A stretch of 5,340 bases of DNA from an uncultured Bacilli bacterium (lineage in GTDB: Bacteria; Bacillota_I; Bacilli_A; RF39; UBA660): contig CAJOQL010000146.1 of the NCBI GenBank assembly GCA_905236935.1, forward strand, positions 1-5,340, read 5' to 3'. The notes beneath the pieces are model-generated. The model was given only the letters and a program-made list of their open reading frames with translations. It did not search any database and had not been told where the DNA came from. A program made the position numbers and the translations under genes. Of this stretch, positions 1 to 5,340 are shown one piece after another; position 1 is the stretch's first letter; every line of letters starts with the position of its first letter.

Positions 1-828
1 ATCTATTTGTTCATCCAAATTTATTCTATTCTCTTTATCTGAATTTTTAAATTCATCAAGTGAAACAAAATAATTTGGATATTTAGTCTTAGTATAGTAA
101 TACTTTTCAGCATTTTCCTTTGTTAAATCATAATTTATTATTTTTTTAATATCTCTTACTCTATCCTCAGGAGATTTGTTTTTATGCAAATTAGAAAGAA
201 CATCTTTATTATATAAATCAAATAATTCTATATCTTTTTCATTTAATAAACCAATAATATATATTCTTTCTCTATTTTGTGGTAAATCAGAATATTCCAT
301 TGTATTTAATACTTTTTCGAATATCTTATAACCACATTCTTCTAATTTATCTTTTATAACCCTATATGTTCTTCCATTATCATGTGCTTGTAAGTTCTTT
401 ACATTTTCTAAAAATAAAACTCTAGGTTTATAAAATTTTTCTCCTAACATATTAATAAGATCTATAATATTTAAAAATAAATTTCCTCTTTCGTCTTCAA
501 AACCTTTTTGTTCTCCTGCAATACTAAAAGCTTGGCAAGGAAATCCTCCATTTAAAATATCTATAGGTTCTTTTAATATTATTTCATGAAGATTTTCGTA
601 ATATTTTTTTTCTTCACTATCTTTTGATAGTTCAGGATGTAAGACTAATTTAATATCACCTTGTAATAGTGTATGATTAAAATTATTTCTGTATGTAGCA
701 CAAGCATATTCATCTATTTCATTTGCCCATAATAATCTATATTTAGCATTATCGCTTTTTGCATTTTGAAATCCTAAACAAATACCGCCTACTCCTGCAA
801 ATAAACTTCCAACTTTATATTCTTTCAT
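1..828 (-). CDS. DNA (cytosine-5-)-methyltransferase, Dcm family (3' end cut by window edge)
   Basis: The product transfers a methyl group from S-adenosylmethionine to C5 of cytosine in a specific DNA site. The first 276 codons are visible. Motif I is SLFAGVGG (residues 8-15, SAM binding). The acidic residue of motif II is in ANEID (35-39). Motif IV is GGFPCQAFSIAG (94-105), with catalytic Cys98. Motif VI is FLENVKNL (139-146), and motif VIII is QNRERIYIIG (184-193). The order and spacing match the family. The target-recognition domain has only begun at the window edge, and motifs IX and X are not seen, so specificity cannot be read. The start is the ATG at 828, preceded by AAAGAGGTG. It lies 64 bp downstream of the ASCH gene and is probably co-transcribed with it. 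No restriction enzyme is visible nearby; one could lie beyond the left edge, or the enzyme could be an orphan. Family assignment is very secure; its role in restriction, epigenetic control or self-protection is not known. Confidence 0.96.
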   Translation of the reverse strand, partial: MKEYKVGSLFAGVGGICLGFQNAKSDNAKYRLLWANEIDEYACATYRNNFNHTLLQGDIKLVLHPELSKDSEEKKYYENLHEIILKEPIDILNGGFPCQAFSIAGEQKGFEDERGNLFLNIIDLINMLGEKFYKPRVLFLENVKNLQAHDNGRTYRVIKDKLEECGYKIFEKVLNTMEYSDLPQNRERIYIIGLLNEKDIELFDLYNKDVLSNLHKNKSPEDRVRDIKKIINYDLTKENAEKYYYTKTKYPNYFVSLDEFKNSDKENRINLDEQID

Positions 829-832
829 TTTG

Positions 833-841
833 CACCTCTTT
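833..841 (-). promoter_or_regulatory. Ribosome binding site of the methyltransferase
   Basis: Read on the minus strand, AAAGAGGTG lies 4 nt before the ATG at 828. It is a strong, slightly close Shine-Dalgarno site and fixes the methyltransferase start. Its 3' edge overlaps a TGCAAAAT box (827-834) that is also found in the upstream hairpin, so a protein bound there could block translation or transcription. Confidence 0.75.
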
Positions 842-870
842 CAATTATATTGTATTTAATTTTTTGTTTG

Positions 871-894
871 AATGCAAAACCCATATTTTGCATT
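871..894 (-). promoter_or_regulatory. Perfect 9-bp hairpin between the ASCH and methyltransferase genes (possible operator)
   Basis: The arms AATGCAAAA (871-879) and TTTTGCATT (886-894) are perfect inverted repeats around a 6-nt loop. The right arm runs into the stop codon of the ASCH gene (893-895). The stem is A+T rich and is not followed by a T run in the direction of transcription, so it is a poor intrinsic terminator. A further copy of the box TGCAAAAT sits at the methyltransferase start (827-834). A dimer-binding operator for this gene, or an mRNA processing or attenuation hairpin, are the main possibilities. The structure is seen directly; the role is inferred. Confidence 0.5.
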
Positions 895-1369
895 AATATT
901 TTTTTCTACAAATATCTTCATCATGTATTGTTTGAAAATTATTTTCTACTACTTCATTTGTAAAATCTATATTTTTCTCTATATATTCTTTTAATTCAAT
1001 AAAGTTATCTAAATAGTAATATGATTCTGGAATAATAAATCTTTCTAAATCATTTCTTAAATCACTTAAAGATATTTCTGTTGTCATTTTAAACTTATTA
1101 ATTGGCATTGCATACTTATAATTTCTTGAAAGATAATCAGTAATTCTTTTACTTACTTCTTCATTATTCTTGTAGATCTCTTTCCAATCTTTTAATTCAA
1201 TTCTTTTATCAAATTCAATATATCCAACTATTTTTTGAATCGGTTTGCTAATATATAAATAAGCTCCTACTGGTTCAGTATAAAATTGATGTCTATATTC
1301 AAATATCTTTTTTCCGTTTCTTATCAGATCAAAAATTTCTGGTTTTAAACTTAATAACATTGTACGCAT
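893..1369 (-). CDS. ASCH-domain (PUA-like fold) protein
   Basis: A small 158-residue protein of the ASCH group within the PUA-like superfamily. The N-terminal part shows the family signature GxKxxExR as GKKIFEYR (residues 19-26), preceded by the typical strand-helix LLSLKPEIFDLIRNG (5-19). A beta-strand segment, GAYLYISKPIQKIVGYIEF (about 35-53), follows and fits the barrel. The C-terminal 80 residues are charged and helical. Known ASCH proteins bind or process RNA or modified nucleosides (E. coli YqfB is an N4-acetylcytidine amidohydrolase), and related EVE/YTH/SRA domains read modified bases. The substrate here is unknown. The start at 1369 has GTGAGG 7 nt upstream (1377-1382), which favours it over Met4. 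It is the first gene of a unit with the C5-methyltransferase, under the tandem promoters at 1407-1502. The pairing hints at a modified-base reader or processing role, which is inference. Confidence 0.82.
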   Translation of the reverse strand: MRTMLLSLKPEIFDLIRNGKKIFEYRHQFYTEPVGAYLYISKPIQKIVGYIEFDKRIELKDWKEIYKNNEEVSKRITDYLSRNYKYAMPINKFKMTTEISLSDLRNDLERFIIPESYYYLDNFIELKEYIEKNIDFTNEVVENNFQTIHDEDICRKKY

Positions 1370-1406
1370 TTTTTTGCCTCACTAAATCTAATAAATTACA
1401 TATCTA

Positions 1407-1436
1407 TTTATATCATAAAATTTGTTTTTTTGCCAC
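1407..1436 (-). promoter_or_regulatory. Second, weaker promoter-like module upstream of the ASCH gene
   Basis: On the minus strand, GTGGCA (1431-1436) is followed after 18 nt by TATAAA (1407-1412). The -10 box is good and the -35 box is poor. The whole module resembles the stronger promoter 66 bp upstream, sharing CAAA, AACAAAT and TGATATAAATA in the same order with one extra base. It looks like a duplicated and diverged promoter or operator unit. Transcription from here would give a leader of about 30 nt before the ASCH start codon. Confidence 0.45.
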
Positions 1437-1473
1437 TAATCAAACAATATTTGTAGAAAAATGTTTTTTAATA

Positions 1474-1502
1474 TTTATATCAAACATTTGTTCCTTTGTC
1501 AA
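1474..1502 (-). promoter_or_regulatory. Sigma-A type promoter of the ASCH-methyltransferase unit
   Basis: On the minus strand, a perfect -35 TTGACA (1497-1502) is followed by a 17-nt spacer and the -10 box TATAAA (1474-1479, five of six consensus bases). Spacing is ideal for the housekeeping sigma factor. Predicted initiation near 1467 would give a leader of roughly 100 nt before the ASCH ATG at 1369. The -35 box begins 7 nt after the stop codon of the MobC remnant, so the promoter seems to have come with, or been left beside, that broken gene. Confidence 0.72.
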
Positions 1503-1509
1503 TACTTTT

Positions 1510-1668
1510 TTATAAATTTCTTAATAACCAAATATCATCTAATTCTCTCCATATTTTCCCTAATTCTTTTTTTACTTCATCTAACGAAATAACCTTCAAA
1601 TACCCACCATTCGCTAATCGTGTTAACTGATTAATGTTATTTCCTATTTTTCTTAATTCGTATGATTT
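1510..1668 (-). pseudogene. mobC: C-terminal remnant of a MobC-like relaxosome protein
   Basis: Translation of this stretch gives 52 residues and a TAA stop at 1510-1512. It contains ELRKIGNNINQLTRLANGG followed by a helical tail rich in E, K, L and W (DEVKKELGKIWRELDDIW). The L(R)xIGxNxNQ...AN.GG pattern is typical of the C-terminal half of MobC proteins (bacterial mobilisation protein family), which help a relaxase nick a transfer origin. The N-terminal DNA-binding half is absent. The frame stays open up to about 1770 but has no ATG or GTG, and from 1670 on it reads through a hairpin repeat and a terminator, so it is not an intact gene. No relaxase gene is visible. The remnant marks past mobile-element DNA, interrupted or deleted at the hairpin. 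The family call rests on motif memory, not on a database search. Confidence 0.72.
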
Positions 1669-1670
1669 TG

Positions 1671-1719
1671 GGGACGTGTTAAAAAATAACAGTAAAGTTG
1701 TGATTTTCAGACACGTCCC
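1671..1719. repeat. Imperfect 49-nt hairpin repeat (REP/MITE-like)
   Basis: The outer arms GGGACGTGT (1671-1679) and ACACGTCCC (1711-1719) are perfect inverted repeats. Pairing continues in exact register inward: after a T/G wobble and two mismatches come five A-T pairs (1683-1687 with 1703-1707), one mismatch and then ATC-rich pairs up to a 5-nt loop near 1693-1697. A TTG/CAA flank (1668-1670 and 1720-1721) extends the symmetry with one bulged G. Its G+C-richer arms stand out from the A+T-rich surroundings. Such elements are typical of non-autonomous repeats mobilised by HUH/Y1 (IS200/IS605 or REP-associated) transposases, but no transposase is present here. It abuts the break in the MobC remnant. 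The structure is certain; the mobile-element label is inferred. Confidence 0.6.
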
Positions 1720-1739
1720 AAGAATTATAAAAATAGAGC

Positions 1740-1776
1740 AAAAAATAAAACGGATTAATTGTCCGTTTTATTTTTT
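1740..1776 (-). terminator. Intrinsic terminator of the nuclease-like/membrane-protein operon
   Basis: A perfect 15-bp stem is formed by AAAAAATAAAACGGA (1740-1754) and its complement (1762-1776) around a 7-nt loop. Because each arm ends in an A or T tract, it can act in both directions; for the minus-strand operon the T tract is TTTTATTTTTT. The stop codon of the membrane-protein gene (1755-1757) lies in the loop, so the last codons are part of the terminator. It isolates this operon from the ASCH-methyltransferase unit downstream. Confidence 0.85.
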
Positions 1777-4079
1777 AATTGATTTAAAAATTTTTTCGTA
1801 AGTTCTTTTGTTTTATTATTATATAATTTATCCCACATTGTATTTTCATTAGTTCTTAATTCTATCGCCGTTTTTATTCTAACATACTCTTCATTTTTAA
1901 GTACATCTAATATCTTATCTAATAATTTTTGATATCTAATATCTTTACAGCAGTATGTACCAACAGTAGTAAACAGAGTCATAATAAATATTAATGTTTT
2001 TTCAGAAACTTGCATATTCTTTGCAATTCTAAAGAGGTCTATTGTTCTTTCTATCAAATAATTTGATAATTCATTGTTATCATTATCTATGCTTCTAATT
2101 ATAAACCATCCTAATGAATTTGAAACTGTTCTAACTGCATTTTCTCTATTGTCCTCTATACATCCAACACCAATGTTATAAATACTTTTATATAGTATCT
2201 TTTTCCTAGTATTATCTTGGGATACAAAATTATATTCTTTTCCTTCTTCTAAAAATCCATCTAATAAATATATTAAATTAATAACACTATATTCCTCTAT
2301 TCTATGCCTATATATAATCATACCAGAAATATCTTCTATAATCTTTTTACCAAATTTATCTGATATTTTTCTCTCTTTATCCAACTCTTCTATTATTTCA
2401 TCTGCTGTAGAAATTGTTATTTCAATAAATTCTTTATTTTTTATATTAATTGTTCTAGACAAAATATTCATACATATATCAAATAATTTTTCTTGAACAT
2501 TTCTATCTCTCTTTTCTAAATCTACAATAGCCTTTTTTAATTCTTTTAAAACATAATAGAACATATTAACATTATTATTAATCATTAATCTAATTAGCAA
2601 TTCTTTTATTTCGTCACATATATCATTGATCATATTTGTATTATATCGGTTTTTAAAAACTATTTCTTTATAATCAGGCATAAAACCAAAATAAACATTT
2701 TTTGAATCTTTTAACACTAAATCTAATATCATATCAACAATTAGTTTTCTATTATCTTTTCCAAGTTCATCCCATTCATTTGACGTTATATTTAAATAGA
2801 ACAATATAAATCCATTCCATCTTTCATTATCTATTATTCTATTATTTTTATGAGTTATTATATTTATAAAGTCTTTAACTTTATCTAAATCTTTATTATC
2901 AATTATTTCACTACCATATAATTGATAATATATCACAACATCTTGAATATCTTTTTCACCATAAGTAATCTCTTTTGTAAAGCTACTTAAAATTTTCTTT
3001 AATATATCATAATTTACAGAATTATTTTCATCACCATCTACTATTAATAAACCTATTAATAATTTACAGAAGTATTTTAAATTCAAATTACTATATAAAT
3101 ACTTTAAAGACATATTTAAATGATAAATTTCTTGGATATACCATTCAAAATATGTATTTTCTCCTTTTAGTAGGTATTCTCCTATATTCATATTCATTAA
3201 ATATAAATTTTCTAAAATCTCTTCATCATTATATTCATTTGCTAATTTGTTTATTTTATCAACATATTTTTTGAACCATTCTATATTTTTTATCTTTAGG
3301 CATAATTTAATGTTTTTCTCTTGTTGTTTAAACAGCTCTATAAGATATCTTTTGTTCTCTAATTTTTTTGCAGCATTGATTTGATATATTCCAGATTTAA
3401 TTATTTTTTCAAATATATATTCCGCAAGATTTTGTTTTTCTTCATCTTCTGATATTAATAATTTATTACAATGTTCAATTAATTTTTGAAAAAGTTGTCC
3501 ATTTTTTTCTGTAATATTATTGCAAACATAGTATTCTTCTTTTACTAGGCATTCATCGAAAAATTTATAAATATCATTAAAAACTATATCAATTTTATTT
3601 TTATTTAATATATCTTTTTCTAAATCGCTTTCTAATGTATTAAAATATTTTTCTATATATGTGTTTATCGTAAAAGTTCTATTTATCATATATGTATTAA
3701 AAAATATAATAAACATATTTGATACAAATAATAATATATAATATATTGTTGAAATAATATCATTAAATATTGTTAAAATTAGTATCCCTATCAAAATATT
3801 CATTATTGAAAAAATTAATATTAATTTTACTTTTTTCAAAAAGTTTTTTTCAATTATTTCCATTGGGTATGTATTTTTATATAGTTGTATTAATATAAAA
3901 TATCCAGATATCCATATAGCTACTAAACCTATAAGTCCATCAAAAAGAAGCTGAACAATATTGTCTAATTCGTTAACTCCAATATTTAATTTTTTACCTA
4001 TAAAAAATACTATTGTACTAATAATTAAAATTGATAATATTAAAGATATTTCTTTTATATATTTTTTTATAAAGTTCAT
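1755..4079 (-). CDS. Large membrane-anchored all-helical protein of unknown function
   Basis: I do not recognise a family. From the ATG at 4079 the product has 774 residues. Four hydrophobic segments lie near residues 11-28, 49-66, 86-105 and 109-130. A lysine-rich loop follows TM2 (LYKNTYP...EKNFLKKVK, about 66-85), which predicts both termini in the cytoplasm. The remaining 640 or so residues are charged, Leu/Ile/Lys/Glu/Asn-rich and appear almost wholly helical, without clear nucleotide-binding, catalytic or zinc motifs. They could form an alpha-solenoid or scaffold, but no regular repeat is evident by eye. The ATG at 4079 is chosen because AAAAGGAT (4088-4095) lies 8 nt upstream. An in-frame GTG at 4109 would add ten residues and overlap the preceding gene by 14 bp, but it has no good ribosome site. 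The gene is 16 bp behind the zinc-ribbon/nuclease-like gene and ends in its own terminator, so the two are surely co-transcribed. A role as membrane sensor or effector partner is speculation. Confidence 0.85.
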   Translation of the reverse strand: MNFIKKYIKEISLILSILIISTIVFFIGKKLNIGVNELDNIVQLLFDGLIGLVAIWISGYFILIQLYKNTYPMEIIEKNFLKKVKLILIFSIMNILIGILILTIFNDIISTIYYILLFVSNMFIIFFNTYMINRTFTINTYIEKYFNTLESDLEKDILNKNKIDIVFNDIYKFFDECLVKEEYYVCNNITEKNGQLFQKLIEHCNKLLISEDEEKQNLAEYIFEKIIKSGIYQINAAKKLENKRYLIELFKQQEKNIKLCLKIKNIEWFKKYVDKINKLANEYNDEEILENLYLMNMNIGEYLLKGENTYFEWYIQEIYHLNMSLKYLYSNLNLKYFCKLLIGLLIVDGDENNSVNYDILKKILSSFTKEITYGEKDIQDVVIYYQLYGSEIIDNKDLDKVKDFINIITHKNNRIIDNERWNGFILFYLNITSNEWDELGKDNRKLIVDMILDLVLKDSKNVYFGFMPDYKEIVFKNRYNTNMINDICDEIKELLIRLMINNNVNMFYYVLKELKKAIVDLEKRDRNVQEKLFDICMNILSRTINIKNKEFIEITISTADEIIEELDKERKISDKFGKKIIEDISGMIIYRHRIEEYSVINLIYLLDGFLEEGKEYNFVSQDNTRKKILYKSIYNIGVGCIEDNRENAVRTVSNSLGWFIIRSIDNDNNELSNYLIERTIDLFRIAKNMQVSEKTLIFIMTLFTTVGTYCCKDIRYQKLLDKILDVLKNEEYVRIKTAIELRTNENTMWDKLYNNKTKELTKKFLNQLKNKTDN

Positions 4080-4087
4080 ACTTATAC

Positions 4088-4095
4088 ATCCTTTT
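4088..4095 (-). promoter_or_regulatory. Ribosome binding site deciding the membrane-protein start
   Basis: On the minus strand, AAAAGGAT lies 8 nt before the ATG at 4079. The alternative GTG at 4109 has only an A-rich GAAAAG directly against it. This site overlaps the stop codon of the upstream gene (4096-4098) by adjacency only, which suggests translational coupling of the two genes. Confidence 0.7.
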
Positions 4096-5325
4096 TTATT
4101 TAATTTCACCTTTTCTTAGTAATTTACATACTTGTTTTAGTTCTACAAATACTACTTTTTTATTTGACATCTTGGCTAATAGTCTTAATGTTCCCTTAAA
4201 AGAGTTATCAATATATTGTGGTGCTACTACCATTATAACTTCACATCTATGGTCATCAATACCTTGTTCCACAAATTGCCTTATTATTTCTTCTCCTTGT
4301 TTAGATGTAGATAATAATACTGCATTTCGCTTATTCTGACTTGTTGAAGAGTTTTTCTTAATAATACCTTTCATTTCATATGATTTTCCATTTGAATTTA
4401 TGGTTCCAGAAACATCACCATATTCTCCACCTTTGTGTGGCTGTGGTCTAAATCCTGGTATGATTTCATAAAATAATTTAGGTAAACAAATCTGCTGTTT
4501 ATCAGTTAAACACGTTTCAATTTTACTATAAGAACACATTCCATTACATTTTTCTTTCATATCTACTGCAAAATTTATTAATTCATCATTTAATTCGAAA
4601 TCTTCAATTTTAAATTCTTCAATGTCATCAAATAATATTTCTCCACCAATATTATCTTCAAAAGAGGATATTACTAGCATATCATCCATAATTAAAAATG
4701 TATATTTAGCATTCATATTCGGATATACTTTTATTAAATTATCATTTATCATTCTAATACAATTTTGCGTAGGTATATACCAATATTTAGTCATATTTAA
4801 GGCATGTCCTTCCTGGCAAACAGCTTGTATCGGAGCTCCACATTCACAAAATTGCATATCATACTGTATTTCTTTTCCACATTCCTTGCATAATGGTACT
4901 TCATATGTTTCACAAGATTCACAATATGGTCTCAAAATTTTTCTAAACAGACTACTTATATTCAATATACTCTTTTTTTCTTCTGGAACTATTACCATAC
5001 TTTGCTCTGTTCCAATATTAGTAATAATCTGCGTTAATATCCAATTCATATCTACCTGCTCAATTTCTGACAATAATGACCATTTCAGTTTTAGTCCTAA
5101 TTGCTCAAAAATTTCGGTTGCATTTTTTCCTTTTAAATTATCTATTTCTTCGAAAATAATATTTATTGCTCCTTCAGTCCATTTAAATAACTGTTTAGAA
5201 GAGAGATGTTTCAAAATTCCGATGTTTCCTTTTTTTATATTATATCTTACAGTTGCTGTTTTATCATCTATCGATGTTAAGTAACTTCCCGACATATTAA
5301 ATCTGTCTTTTTTTATTCTATTCAT
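4096..5325 (-). CDS. Zinc-ribbon protein with C-terminal PD-(D/E)XK nuclease-like domain (5' end uncertain)
   Basis: I do not recognise a named family. From the ATG at 5325 there are 409 residues. Residues 1-130 are an unassigned, mostly helical domain. Residues 135-174 hold a double zinc-ribbon pattern: C135-x2-C138, C146-x2-C149, C160-x-C162, C170-x3-H174. A second set of cysteines follows (C260, C264, C272, C280). The C-terminal part contains GGEYGDVSG (299-307) and YEMKG (316-320), giving D304 and E317-x-K319 as a plausible PD-(D/E)XK active site. After it come a helix (about 342-355), a strand (CEVIMVVAPQYI, 361-372), another helix, and the strand KVVFVE (390-395), as in Mrr-like folds. 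DNA or RNA cleavage is therefore likely but unproven. No ribosome site precedes the ATG at 5325, and the frame is open to the window edge (EQKDE upstream), so the real start may lie outside; Met11 also lacks a site. It is upstream of, and probably co-translated with, the four-TM protein. Confidence 0.8.
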   Translation of the reverse strand: MNRIKKDRFNMSGSYLTSIDDKTATVRYNIKKGNIGILKHLSSKQLFKWTEGAINIIFEEIDNLKGKNATEIFEQLGLKLKWSLLSEIEQVDMNWILTQIITNIGTEQSMVIVPEEKKSILNISSLFRKILRPYCESCETYEVPLCKECGKEIQYDMQFCECGAPIQAVCQEGHALNMTKYWYIPTQNCIRMINDNLIKVYPNMNAKYTFLIMDDMLVISSFEDNIGGEILFDDIEEFKIEDFELNDELINFAVDMKEKCNGMCSYSKIETCLTDKQQICLPKLFYEIIPGFRPQPHKGGEYGDVSGTINSNGKSYEMKGIIKKNSSTSQNKRNAVLLSTSKQGEEIIRQFVEQGIDDHRCEVIMVVAPQYIDNSFKGTLRLLAKMSNKKVVFVELKQVCKLLRKGEIK

Positions 5326-5340
5326 TTCGTCTTTTTGTTC

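Noticed and set aside
871..894. The 9-bp hairpin after the ASCH gene as an intrinsic terminator
   Set aside because: The stem is A+T rich and is followed in the transcribed direction by CAAACAAAA instead of a T run, so it should not terminate efficiently; a regulatory role fits better.
1669..1770. Upstream extension of the MobC frame as a real, longer protein
   Set aside because: The frame is open to about 1770 but has no ATG or GTG, passes through the hairpin repeat and terminator, and its translation there has no MobC-like features.
4080..4109. GTG at 4109 as the start of the membrane protein
   Set aside because: It would overlap the preceding gene by 14 bp and lacks a spaced Shine-Dalgarno site, whereas the ATG at 4079 has AAAAGGAT 8 nt upstream. 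It remains possible but is less likely.
4622..5284. Plus-strand open frame of 220 codons
   Set aside because: It lies wholly antisense to the zinc-ribbon/nuclease-like gene, has no ribosome site, and its Ser/Ile/Phe-rich translation is what the reverse complement of a Lys/Asn/Glu-rich A+T-rich gene gives.
1..5340. CRISPR array, tRNA or rRNA genes
   Set aside because: No regularly spaced direct repeats, no tRNA-like cloverleaf segments and no conserved rRNA stretches were seen; the only repeats are the hairpins and promoter modules listed.

Overview
The window is strongly A+T rich. It has good Shine-Dalgarno sites of Gram-positive type (GAGGTG, AAAGGAT), a near-consensus sigma-A promoter and a classic hairpin/T-run terminator. 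These point to a low-GC Firmicute, most likely a Clostridia-like bacterium, although genus cannot be read from the sequence. Every convincing gene lies on the minus strand, so transcription runs from high to low coordinates. The gene mix (orphan-looking DNA methyltransferase, ASCH protein, mobilisation-gene remnant, hairpin repeat, nuclease-like and membrane proteins) is that of an accessory or mobile region.

In transcription order: (1) 5325-4096, a protein of about 409 residues with a double zinc-ribbon module, a second cysteine cluster and a C-terminal domain that reads like a PD-(D/E)XK nuclease fold. Its true start may lie beyond the window edge. (2) 4079-1755, 16 bp downstream, a large protein (774 residues from the preferred ATG) with four N-terminal membrane segments and a predicted cytosolic, all-helical domain of about 640 residues. 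This two-gene unit ends in a terminator with a perfect 15-bp stem at 1740-1776. I recognise neither protein as part of a named system. They are the best candidate here for an undescribed two-component system, possibly a defence system with a nuclease or sensor plus a membrane component, but that role is inference.

(3) 1510-1719 is a scar region. It holds a 49-nt imperfect hairpin (REP/MITE-like) abutting a 52-residue C-terminal remnant of a MobC-type relaxosome protein that has no start codon. (4) 1502-1405 holds two similar promoter-like modules in tandem. They drive a second unit: (5) an ASCH-domain (PUA-like fold) protein at 1369-893 and (6) a C5-cytosine DNA methyltransferase starting at 828 and running off the left edge. 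The 64-bp gap between them carries a 9-bp perfect hairpin whose arms match a further copy of the same box at the methyltransferase start codon, a possible operator.

The ASCH/methyltransferase pair suggests a modification-linked function: the enzyme writes 5-methylcytosine, and a PUA-like protein may read or process a modified base or RNA. No cognate restriction enzyme is visible in the window. The zinc-ribbon nuclease-like protein is separated from the methyltransferase by a terminator, the MobC scar and new promoters, so it need not be functionally linked to it.
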